Below, piece after piece: positions 26,820-35,619 of a DNA stretch of 64,000 nucleotides. This stretch comes from Anaerorudis cellulosivorans (GTDB taxonomy: Bacteria > Bacteroidota > Bacteroidia > Bacteroidales > Dysgonomonadaceae): positions 109,355-173,354 of the forward strand of contig NZ_JAPCWE010000006.1 in the NCBI RefSeq assembly GCF_025943985.1, read 5' to 3'. The notes beneath the pieces are model-generated. The model saw only the letters and a list, made by a program, of their open reading frames with translations, was not told where the DNA came from and made no database searches. Within the stretch, counting starts at the first letter, position 1, and each line of letters starts with the position of its first letter. The translations under genes were made by a program, and so were the position numbers.

Positions 26820-29285
26820 CTATTTTTTATAGAGAAGGTATTCTTCTCCGGGTTTGGTGTTTAAATCGTATACATAGGTTTTCTTTATTTCAGGAGAAGG
26901 AATGGGATCTTTGGTATGGATCAGCGGTTCGGGAACAACAGGTACTTCGTATAATTTATTCGGATTGTTTCCTTTGGCTTTTTTCAATCCATTCCCCTTC
27001 AATTCAGTAAGCGAACGCAAACGGCAATTTCCTCCCTTTTCGGAAATAATTTTCACTTTACTTACTTTTCCTTTTTCCCACTCGATATCCAATAAAAATC
27101 CGCCCCGTGCGCGTAATCCGCTGATGTGACCCTCTTTCCAGAGAGACGGTAGGGCGGGGAGAAGATAAATAAATCCGTCGTAGCTTTGCATCAGCATTTC
27201 GGCAATGCCGGCTGTACAACCGAAGTTGCCATCGATCTGGAAAGGTGGATGTGCATCGAAAAGATTGGGATAAGTTCCGCCACTACCATTATTGTCTCTG
27301 ACCAAACGTAATTGATCGGTTATCAATTTATACGCATGATTGCCATCAAGCAGTCGGGCCCACAGACAAACTTTCCAGCCCATTGACCAACCGGTGGATT
27401 CGTCGCCCCGAGCAATCAATGAGGTTTTGGCTGCCGAGAACAGTTCCGGCGTACGATAGGGCGATATCTGGTTACTTGGGAATAAGCCGTATAAATGCGA
27501 TACATGACGATGATGATCGTTAGGGTCATCCCAATCGTGCATCCATTCCTGCAATTGTCCCCAGCGTCCAATCTGCATGGGAGCCATTTTCGTCAACCTT
27601 TTTTTCAGATGTTCGGCATAAGCTTCATCCGTTTTCAGGATATCGGAAGAAATGATCACCGCGTTCCATAAATCAAAGATCAGCTGGTTATCCATTGTGC
27701 ATCCTGCAGCAATCGTTGCTTTTCGATTACTACCGGCATGCACATTTTCGGGCGAATTTGAAGGGCAAACCACTAACCAGTTGTGCTCAGGTTCGTAAAC
27801 CATGGTTTGATCGAAAAATAAGGCAGCATCTTTAATGATGGGATAAATTTGATGTAAGAAATCTAAGTTCCCTGTATAAAGGTAATGTTCCCAAAGATGT
27901 CGGCATAACCATGCACCTCCCGATGGCCACATGCCTGATGCCGCTTTATCGACCGGTCCGGTTATGCGCCAAATATCGGTATTGTGATGAAGAACCCATC
28001 CATCCGATCCATACATGATTTTTGCCGTTTCTTTTCCGCTTTCAGAAACTTCCTTAATCAGTCGGAACAATGGTTCGTTTAATTCTTGCAAACAGGTAAC
28101 TTCGGATGGCCAATAATTCATTTCGAGGTTGATATTGCAGGTATATTTGCTATCCCATGGCGGAAGAAGTTTATCGTTCCATATCCCTTGAAGTGTAGCA
28201 GGTTCTCCTCCGGGTTGTGAACACGAGATGAGTAAATATCTGCCAAATTGAAAGTAAGTGGCCACCAAATGGGCATCATTGGTTTCTTTAAAGCGAAGGA
28301 CACGGATATCGGTCGGTACATCCGGATACTGATCATTACCCAGAAAGAAGGCGACACGTTCGAAATATTTTCGATAAAAGGCGATATGATCTTTTTTAGC
28401 TGCATTGTAATTTAGTGCTTTGGCTTTTGCGAGTGTATCGGCCGCACGTTCCACTTCATCACCGCTGATGTCTTTGTAATTTAAGACATTAGTGGCAATA
28501 GAGACATAAAGGATAGTTTCATCGGCATCTTTTACAGACAGGACACCATCTTTATAAAAAACATTGCCATTTATAATTTTAGCGGAAACCCTGCCATGAA
28601 AATTGACCTTCCCCTTGAGTCCTTCGTGTGAAGATGAAACGCCCGACAAAGAAATATAATCGTTTCCTGTTGCGATCTTCACATCGGGGTGAGGGGAGGT
28701 TAACTGGGCATTGAAGGTAATAGAGCGGTTTTTATCAGCCGTTAGCCGAATGATGATCACCTGGTCGGTAAACGATGAAAAAATTTCTCTTGTGTAATTG
28801 GTATCGTTGACTTTATAGCGGATAGAGACCTTTGCCGAATCCAAATCCAGTTCTCGATAATAATTGGTGTAAGCCCCGTGTCCGGGAAAAGATAGGCGCA
28901 GGTCGCCGAAGGGTTGAAACGGCATACCCGAATTGGTTTTCGACATCACTTTTTCTGTTGCAAGGTCTTGAGCTTCGACATATTTACCTGCAAATACCAG
29001 CTCCCTTATTTTGGGCAGATATTTCGATGCTTCTGGATTGGGATTGTTATTTGGTTGCCCTGCCCACAAGGTTTCCTCGTTCAATTGAATTTGTTCGATA
29101 ACAGGATTGCCAAAAACCATTGCACCTAATCGGCCGTTGCCTAATGGCAGAGCTTCAGTCCATGTGGATGCAGGTTTATCGTACCACAATTTATACGATT
29201 GTCCATACATTTCGGGCGATATGCACCCAAGCAGGATGAGAAAGGAAAATTGTATAGAAAAAAAACGTTTCATTTTTTGTATCAT
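26820..29285 (-). CDS. GH95 alpha-L-fucosidase/alpha-L-galactosidase
   Basis: An 821-residue secreted enzyme (signal peptide within the first 29 residues; alternative start MKRFFS). The N-terminal beta domain begins YKLWYDKPASTWTEALPLGNGRLGAMVFG. The six-hairpin barrel has NLEMNYWPSEVTCL (paired Asn), QLQEWMHDWDDPNDHHRHVSHLYGLFP and PPFQIDGNFGCTAGIAEML, all GH95 hallmarks. Members act on alpha-1,2-L-fucosides or alpha-L-galactosides; RG-II chain A ends in an L-galactose, and an RG-II-active GH95 is known from B. thetaiotaomicron. Its ATG overlaps the TGA of the esterase gene, indicating translational coupling. Confidence 0.92.
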   Translation of the reverse strand: MIQKMKRFFSIQFSFLILLGCISPEMYGQSYKLWYDKPASTWTEALPLGNGRLGAMVFGNPVIEQIQLNEETLWAGQPNNNPNPEASKYLPKIRELVFAGKYVEAQDLATEKVMSKTNSGMPFQPFGDLRLSFPGHGAYTNYYRELDLDSAKVSIRYKVNDTNYTREIFSSFTDQVIIIRLTADKNRSITFNAQLTSPHPDVKIATGNDYISLSGVSSSHEGLKGKVNFHGRVSAKIINGNVFYKDGVLSVKDADETILYVSIATNVLNYKDISGDEVERAADTLAKAKALNYNAAKKDHIAFYRKYFERVAFFLGNDQYPDVPTDIRVLRFKETNDAHLVATYFQFGRYLLISCSQPGGEPATLQGIWNDKLLPPWDSKYTCNINLEMNYWPSEVTCLQELNEPLFRLIKEVSESGKETAKIMYGSDGWVLHHNTDIWRITGPVDKAASGMWPSGGAWLCRHLWEHYLYTGNLDFLHQIYPIIKDAALFFDQTMVYEPEHNWLVVCPSNSPENVHAGSNRKATIAAGCTMDNQLIFDLWNAVIISSDILKTDEAYAEHLKKRLTKMAPMQIGRWGQLQEWMHDWDDPNDHHRHVSHLYGLFPSNQISPYRTPELFSAAKTSLIARGDESTGWSMGWKVCLWARLLDGNHAYKLITDQLRLVRDNNGSGGTYPNLFDAHPPFQIDGNFGCTAGIAEMLMQSYDGFIYLLPALPSLWKEGHISGLRARGGFLLDIEWEKGKVSKVKIISEKGGNCRLRSLTELKGNGLKKAKGNNPNKLYEVPVVPEPLIHTKDPIPSPEIKKTYVYDLNTKPGEEYLLYKK

Positions 29286-31261
29286 TTAATGTTTGCGCCT
29301 TGTTTTGCAGCTTTTTCGGCTTTCACTTTTTCGACGTAGTCTTTGTAAAGTTGACGCCAGTTTCTGCCGTTGCTGTTTAAATATTGCTCGCATTTCGTTT
29401 TGTAGATCTCAAAGATAGCCGATATTTCTTTCATGTTTTTGAAATCTATCGCCTGTTCGCGTGCTTGTTTCAAGTAAGACAAAAGAACAGTTTCCTCTTC
29501 CTTAGTGAGATCCGGCACAATGGCTTTGTAACCTTTCATTGTAAAATCCACCTTGCCGACGGTATATTTATCCAAAATTGCCTCAACTTGATCCTCGGTC
29601 AGCACTTTTCTAAGACCGGCCATCAGCTTATCATGAACTTCTTTCGGCATAGCTGAATCGGCAATCAACTGACGTTCGAGCTCTGTAAGGGGTTTTCCGG
29701 TTGTTGGATTGATTCCCGCCGGGACAAGGGTATAAGGGTGCGTATTATGCCAGTCTTTTACCGTTTTCAGGTGATTATAGATGAGTGTTGTTAAAAATGC
29801 TGCATCTGTTTGGTTAGGCAATTTCAACGAAGCTATCCATTCGATGGCTTTCTTTTCGAGCGACAAATCGGAAAGGAGTTCAGTGTACCGTTTTTTGTCG
29901 AAATAAACGGATAATTCTTTAAAAGATCGAATGGCATTTTCGGGGAGTAATTCGCCGTTTTTACCGAAGATTTTCAAATCGTCTTCGGATTCGATGGTTA
30001 CTTTTTTCTCGTCGATTTGTGTTTTATCCAATGAGAAGACTGAAGCAAAAAAATCGTATACAGCTTTTCGTTTGTTTATACCGAAATCGTGTCCTTCATC
30101 AGGTAAGTGCACGTTTTTGACATTTTCTTCACTATCGTAAAAACGATAGATTTCTTTAAGATAAGGAAATTCCAATGTTGGCACGCTGGAAGTCCAGTCT
30201 TTGCCGTCCGAAACAATTAAAAGGGGGTGGGGTGCAAACAGAGCGGCTAGTTCCGCATTATTGGTACCGCCGCAAGCCAATGTAACAGGCAGTCCACTTT
30301 CGCATGGACATCCGCCATCGAAATGCGAAGCAAGGCTTACAACAGGAGCTGCAGCAGCATAACGGTTGTCGAGTACGGTCAGCAATACGGTTTGTGTTCC
30401 ACCGCCCGAACCGCCATTAACACCAATCCTTTTTTTATCTATGTTTTTTTGTGTCAACATGTAATCGAGTATGGTAATACCGTTCATTGCCTGAATAACC
30501 TGAGCGGCACTCGAGCGGTGAGCTGCATTTCCTACCTGAAGAGCCGATTCGCCCCAGCCGAAAAGATCGTAATCTACACATACTGCTCCCATGCGAGCCA
30601 AAGTGGCCATTCTTAATTGCTGGTCCTCGCGATAGCGGCCTTCACCGAAATGGCCATTCGGACAGATAATTAGTGCATGATTTCCTTTAGAAAGAGGACC
30701 ATAAATAGATCCCGCTACATATAGTCCGGGCAATGTTTCTAAGGCAAAATTCTGAACAGTATATCCGTCAAATTTTCTTTTTTCGGATAAAATGGGCTTC
30801 TTTTGTACTCGTTTTGCCAGTAAGGAGTCGATATCGAGAATCTTCCTTACCTCTTGATGCAGACATGATTTGCGTTCTTCCCACTTGTCTTTATCGGGAT
30901 ATAACAACCTCAGATAGGTCAGCATCTTTTCCCCTTCTTGAACCGTGCGACGATAATACTCATATGGTTTCAACTTATAATGATTATTCCCCTGTTTTTC
31001 AAATTTATAATCGAAAGGGGATAACACATTCGTCAATGATTCTTCCACCGAAAACGGTCGGATTCGGAAATCGGCATACGGAAGTACTTTGCCTATCGTA
31101 TCAATGTTATAAGTTAAGCGAATCCCGAATCGCTGTGATATTTCTGTTAAAACATTGCTTAAAGGACGGCGAAATTGATTTTCGACCGTTAGTTGAGCAT
31201 TGATCAATGGAATGCAGCAGATCATGCAAATGATTGTTGTTTTAAATTTTTTCTTCATCAT
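29282..31261 (-). CDS. STN domain - alpha/beta-hydrolase esterase - DUF3826 fusion
   Basis: A 659-residue exported protein (signal 1-22, ending INA). Residues 23-98 form an STN-like domain (LTVENQFRRPLSNVLTEISQRFGI, ending YKLKP) of the kind found at the N-terminus of TonB-linked transducers. Residues about 165-400 form an acetyl-xylan-esterase/prolyl-oligopeptidase-like hydrolase with nucleophile S285 in NGGSGGG and H391 in LPDEGHDFG; the acid is probably in SDGKDW. Residues about 440-650 match DUF3826, homologous to the stand-alone protein at 47761-48429. It is likely a pectin O-acetyl or methyl esterase. The N-terminal STN domain is unusual for a hydrolase. Confidence 0.75.
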   Translation of the reverse strand: MMKKKFKTTIICMICCIPLINAQLTVENQFRRPLSNVLTEISQRFGIRLTYNIDTIGKVLPYADFRIRPFSVEESLTNVLSPFDYKFEKQGNNHYKLKPYEYYRRTVQEGEKMLTYLRLLYPDKDKWEERKSCLHQEVRKILDIDSLLAKRVQKKPILSEKRKFDGYTVQNFALETLPGLYVAGSIYGPLSKGNHALIICPNGHFGEGRYREDQQLRMATLARMGAVCVDYDLFGWGESALQVGNAAHRSSAAQVIQAMNGITILDYMLTQKNIDKKRIGVNGGSGGGTQTVLLTVLDNRYAAAAPVVSLASHFDGGCPCESGLPVTLACGGTNNAELAALFAPHPLLIVSDGKDWTSSVPTLEFPYLKEIYRFYDSEENVKNVHLPDEGHDFGINKRKAVYDFFASVFSLDKTQIDEKKVTIESEDDLKIFGKNGELLPENAIRSFKELSVYFDKKRYTELLSDLSLEKKAIEWIASLKLPNQTDAAFLTTLIYNHLKTVKDWHNTHPYTLVPAGINPTTGKPLTELERQLIADSAMPKEVHDKLMAGLRKVLTEDQVEAILDKYTVGKVDFTMKGYKAIVPDLTKEEETVLLSYLKQAREQAIDFKNMKEISAIFEIYKTKCEQYLNSNGRNWRQLYKDYVEKVKAEKAAKQGANIK

Positions 31262-31285
31262 CTACGGTTTTTTAATGATGGTTGT

Positions 31286-32890
31286 TTATTCTATGATCAG
31301 ATTTTTTCGGTTGCCCTTACTTTCATTATCCACTGTTTGGGGCAATCTTTTCAAGTAATTATTTTTTAAAATAATGGCATTATTTTTTCCTTGCATTCGC
31401 AAGAATGCCTTGTTGCCTGCTCGGGGAAAGCATCCCTGTATGTATATTTCTTTTGAATCATTGATATTTATTAGCGAAACAGAAGTATTCGGTGTACCGG
31501 TAGCCACATTTGTCAATACCGCATTTTCAACGTTTGATAAAACGTATGGGCTTCCCGTTGATGCATCGATACGGACATTGTTTAATACAATATTTTTCGC
31601 TCTGTTTATATCCAATCCTATTTTTGATTGGATATAAACATTCGAAATTGTGATATCGGAAACGGGCATTTCTTCCAATCCCAGTATTTTAACGGCGGCA
31701 TTAACCTTCGTTCCGGTAAGATTTGAGATATGGATGTTACGGAAAACGGGTGTTCTTTCCGAAACCGGCTCAGGATCCATTTTGGTGTAAAACAGATTGA
31801 AAACGATAGCTTCGTCTTTTATGTCTTTCATTACAATGTTGTTTACGCTGATTTCTTCCACAATGCCGCCACGTCCTCTGGTCGATTTGATGCGGATGCC
31901 ACGGTCGGTGCCATCAAAGATGCAATTGGATATTACAACTTTTCGCACATCTCCGCTCATTTCGCTGCCTATTACAACACCTCCGTGGCCTGCCAGCATG
32001 GTGCAGTTGGTAATGGTAATATTTTCGCATGGTGTTGCCAAGTCGCGACCTTGCTTGTCGCGTCCCGATTTTAAGGTGATGCAGTCGTCACCCACGCTGA
32101 TATGGCAGTCGGAAATGTGGACATTTTTACACGACGAAGGATTGATACCGTCTGTATTGGGAGAAAGTGGATTATTGATAGTTATCGCCTTAATCGCTAC
32201 ATTTTCGCAAAATTCGGGATTAATGGTCCAAAAAGGTGAATTGATAATGGTAACTCCTTCCACTAAAATGTTTTTGCAACGAATAGGTTGAAAAAGTGGC
32301 GGGCGGAAAAACCGTCGCTGTAATGTGCTTTTATAATCTTCGTTAAGGTCATTATAGAGTTTTTTCACATCGTTTTCTTTTTCCCAGAGCGGTTGGTATT
32401 TGTTGATTTCCCTGACACCGTTTTTCTTTATGTCTTCAATGACACGATAAAATTCTTTCCACCATTTTACTCCTTGTCCATTGATAGTGCCCCGTCCCTT
32501 AATTGTAATATTTTCCTCATCAACTGCATATAATAGAGGAGAAAAACTTTTCATTACAACCCCTTCGTGTCGCATTTCAACAAAAGGGAGATAATCGTCA
32601 AAGTTGTCTGAGAATAACAACACCGCGCCGGATTCTAATTCAATGGTAATATTGCTTTTGAGTTTTATTGCCCCCGTCAAATATATCCCTGCAGGAAAAT
32701 AGAGTGTTCCTCCGCCTTTTGATGACAAATCAGTAATGGTTTGGTTGATGAGCTCTGTATTGAGTTTTTTCCCGCAGTCGTCTGCACCTTGCAATTTCAT
32801 GTTAACATTTTCCGAATAGCTGTTAACGGACAGAAAAAAGAGAGGGAGGATAACGAATAAAGATGAGATATGTTTCATAAGCGCATGCAT
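31286..32890 (-). CDS. GH28 polygalacturonase-type glycosidase
   Basis: A 534-residue secreted right-handed beta-helix enzyme (signal about residues 1-25; an alternative start MKHISS lies four codons in). Catalytic residues are D247 (NTDGIN), D268/D269 (GDDCITLKSG), H302 (GHGGVVIGSE) and the RIK motif at R333-K335. The family hydrolyses alpha-linked galacturonides in homogalacturonan or rhamnogalacturonan; exo- or endo-action cannot be told by eye, though a long insert around residues 150-200 may block one end of the cleft. It lies 12 bases after GH78 and 24 before the esterase. Confidence 0.92.
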   Translation of the reverse strand: MHALMKHISSLFVILPLFFLSVNSYSENVNMKLQGADDCGKKLNTELINQTITDLSSKGGGTLYFPAGIYLTGAIKLKSNITIELESGAVLLFSDNFDDYLPFVEMRHEGVVMKSFSPLLYAVDEENITIKGRGTINGQGVKWWKEFYRVIEDIKKNGVREINKYQPLWEKENDVKKLYNDLNEDYKSTLQRRFFRPPLFQPIRCKNILVEGVTIINSPFWTINPEFCENVAIKAITINNPLSPNTDGINPSSCKNVHISDCHISVGDDCITLKSGRDKQGRDLATPCENITITNCTMLAGHGGVVIGSEMSGDVRKVVISNCIFDGTDRGIRIKSTRGRGGIVEEISVNNIVMKDIKDEAIVFNLFYTKMDPEPVSERTPVFRNIHISNLTGTKVNAAVKILGLEEMPVSDITISNVYIQSKIGLDINRAKNIVLNNVRIDASTGSPYVLSNVENAVLTNVATGTPNTSVSLININDSKEIYIQGCFPRAGNKAFLRMQGKNNAIILKNNYLKRLPQTVDNESKGNRKNLIIE

Positions 32891-32902
32891 ATATTAATGT
32901 GA

Positions 32903-35605
32903 TTACATTTTTACTCTGAAAGAATATTTTCCACTTCCCACAGTATGAAATGATTTGTCAGGCAGAATGATCTCAGCCTCAGTGTTTACCGGGATGGAGA
33001 CTTCCAATGTGAAGCGGTCGTTTTCTTTTTTCCAATCTACAGAAATTTTTCCGTACAGAGTTTCCGTAGAGGCAGAAATATAGTTTAAGTCGCCTACTAC
33101 TTGGGGGTTGATGATAAATTTCTTGAAGCCGAGAGAGGATCGATCGGGGCGAATTCCGGCAAGCCATGCAAAAAACCATTCGTCGATATGTCCCATCATA
33201 AAATGATTCCATGAGGCTCCCTGGCGCGGGTCCCATTGTTCGGTAAGTGTGGTGGCTCCGAATTTCAGCTGAAAACCGTATCCCGGTACCTCTTCGTGAT
33301 TATTCATCGTATATATCAGTTCGTTCAGGCCATTATTTGCCAATGTCTGAAATAGATACCTTGTGCCTATGTCTCCGGTAGTCAATCGGTTGCCATGCTT
33401 GCGGATATCTGCCACCAAATTATCCAACACGGCAGATTTATTTTGAGGATCTACAAGACCGAAAAAGAGAGAGATAGCGTTAGAACACTGACTGCCTGTA
33501 CCGTATTGACTGGCTTGTTCATTGAAAAAAGTGGCGTTGTAGGCGTTTTTTACCTTCTCCGATAATTGCGCATAGTATTTTTCGTCTTTTTGGTTGTCCA
33601 TTATTTGGGCAGCTTTACCAAGCAACACGATATCCATATAGTAATGAGCCGTTGCCACCAACGGCACCGGCGTGTTTTTCGAAAATCCGGCCCTTTCCCC
33701 TGTATAATCGTACCAGTCGCCAAGTCCGTGAGAAATAATATGATGATCTGCCTTTGACGAAAGATAATCCACATATTTTTTCATCATATGATAGCATCGT
33801 TTTATCAACGATGGATCGCCATAATAGAGGTGATACATCCATGGAACGATAACGCCGGCACTTCCCCATGAAGGGGCATCCCTGAACGCTCCTTCAAATT
33901 CCACATACTCAGGAGCTATATTGGGTATCAATCCGTTAGGGAGTTGTGCATCGACAATATCCTGCATGATTTTGGGAATAAAGGTTCGTAAATCGTAGTT
34001 GTAAAACAGTCCCGGTCCATTCAGGTGAACCTGCTCCAGCCAGCCCAACTTTTCTCTGTGCGGACAGTCGGTAAATACTCCCTGCATGTTGCTTCTTACC
34101 GCTTTACAGATGATGCAATGGGTATCGTTAAAAATACGGTTCGAACAGTTGAATGAAGCAATATTTTTTGCAGCATTGTACACAAAACACGAGTTGATTT
34201 CTTTGATTCTTGGTAGAGAAGAGGATTGGTATTTCTCGACCGTTGCTCCTTCGACCTGAATATATCGAAATCCATAGTAAGAAAATCGTGGATGCCAATA
34301 TTCATCTGTATCGCCTTTTAAAATATAGGTATAATAGTGCTTACTTCCTGTCTGTTTTTGGTTTACCGATCCGTCTTCGTTCAACGATTCGCCCACGATC
34401 AACCTAACAGTATCGCCGCGTTGACCATTCACCGTAATTTCGGGAAAGCCTGCCAGATTTTGTCCCATATCAAGCACATATTTTCCTTCCTTTAGTTTGT
34501 GAATTTTTTTCATGCTATATCGTTCCATGATTTTGACAGGTGTTGTTTGCTGAGGACGTAATGCCCCCTTTGGTGGGTGTTGAACGACAACAGGTTTCCA
34601 TGCAGAATCATTAAATCCGGGTTGATTCCATCCAGGCTGTTCGCGTGTGGCATCGTAATCTTCTCCTCCGTAAATGCAATTAAACGTAATAGGGCTAAAA
34701 CTATATTTCCAGTTCTCGTCGGAGATAATTTCGTGTGTCGTACCGTCTGTATAGGTAATGATCATTTTAAAAAACAAAGTTGGAGGACCAAAACTAACAA
34801 GTAATTTGGTATATCTTCCACCCTGGACGTTATAAAATCCGTTCCCAAGTAATATGCCGATAGCATTCGATCCCTTTTTTATCTCATCGGAGAGATCATA
34901 AGCATTATAATAAACAGTCTTATCGTAATCGCTATTCAAAGGGGAAAATTCACTGTCTCCTATCTTTTGTCCATTAAGCGAAAATTCGTAAAGACCCAGT
35001 CCGCACACATAAGCCATTGCATCCCTGACTTCCTTGTTCGATTCAAAAATCTGTCTAAGATAAATACTTTTTTTCGATATAGGGTTGACGTTGTTCCATA
35101 AGCCTTTGATTTCCGGCTTTTTCAGTTCTGTGGCATGAAAATTTCTTCCTTGTGGGAGATTTGCTTCTTCTTTTGAAATAGCTCCGATCCATTTGGCATT
35201 TAACCAATCCCCTCTTGGAGCAACGCGAAAGAAAGCTTTTTTACTCCAGGGCGAAGGCGCGTCTTTTTCGTTCCATATTCGCACGCGCCAGCTATATTTG
35301 GTGAGTGGTCTTAATTTTTTGCTGCCCTCATATACGATAAACTGACTTTCTTGTGAGGGGATTTTCCCGGTTTCCCATAACAATGTTTCCCTGCCGTTTT
35401 TCCACTCATACAGTTCAATGGCGTATGCGGTTTGATAAGTACCGTTTTCTTCGGATACGATTTGCCACCCGAAACGCGGGAAAGCTTCTGTAACGGTTAA
35501 GGGAGACTCGCTCATTTCGCACGAGAGATTAACCACTTCCAATGCATGAACAGAATAGAAGTGAAGACATAAAAAAAAGGATAAAAAGAAGAGTTTTTCT
35601 TTCAT
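32903..35605 (-). CDS. GH78 alpha-L-rhamnosidase
   Basis: A 900-residue secreted enzyme (signal ending near VHA). It has an N-terminal fn3-like domain (VNLSCEMSESPLTVTEAFPRFGW), two beta domains with CGLGLYEFSLNGQKIGD and LDMGQNLAGF, and a six-hairpin catalytic barrel with FTDCPHREKLGWLEQ (E518/E524) and GATTLTEQWDP. The DCPHREKLGWLEQ variant places it in a different GH78 subgroup from the DCPQRNER-type gene at 20298, so the two rhamnosidases probably have different linkage preferences. It is 14 bases downstream of the 1108-residue fusion gene. Confidence 0.94.
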   Translation of the reverse strand: MKEKLFFLSFFLCLHFYSVHALEVVNLSCEMSESPLTVTEAFPRFGWQIVSEENGTYQTAYAIELYEWKNGRETLLWETGKIPSQESQFIVYEGSKKLRPLTKYSWRVRIWNEKDAPSPWSKKAFFRVAPRGDWLNAKWIGAISKEEANLPQGRNFHATELKKPEIKGLWNNVNPISKKSIYLRQIFESNKEVRDAMAYVCGLGLYEFSLNGQKIGDSEFSPLNSDYDKTVYYNAYDLSDEIKKGSNAIGILLGNGFYNVQGGRYTKLLVSFGPPTLFFKMIITYTDGTTHEIISDENWKYSFSPITFNCIYGGEDYDATREQPGWNQPGFNDSAWKPVVVQHPPKGALRPQQTTPVKIMERYSMKKIHKLKEGKYVLDMGQNLAGFPEITVNGQRGDTVRLIVGESLNEDGSVNQKQTGSKHYYTYILKGDTDEYWHPRFSYYGFRYIQVEGATVEKYQSSSLPRIKEINSCFVYNAAKNIASFNCSNRIFNDTHCIICKAVRSNMQGVFTDCPHREKLGWLEQVHLNGPGLFYNYDLRTFIPKIMQDIVDAQLPNGLIPNIAPEYVEFEGAFRDAPSWGSAGVIVPWMYHLYYGDPSLIKRCYHMMKKYVDYLSSKADHHIISHGLGDWYDYTGERAGFSKNTPVPLVATAHYYMDIVLLGKAAQIMDNQKDEKYYAQLSEKVKNAYNATFFNEQASQYGTGSQCSNAISLFFGLVDPQNKSAVLDNLVADIRKHGNRLTTGDIGTRYLFQTLANNGLNELIYTMNNHEEVPGYGFQLKFGATTLTEQWDPRQGASWNHFMMGHIDEWFFAWLAGIRPDRSSLGFKKFIINPQVVGDLNYISASTETLYGKISVDWKKENDRFTLEVSIPVNTEAEIILPDKSFHTVGSGKYSFRVKM

Positions 35606-35619
35606 TATTGGTGCGTGCT

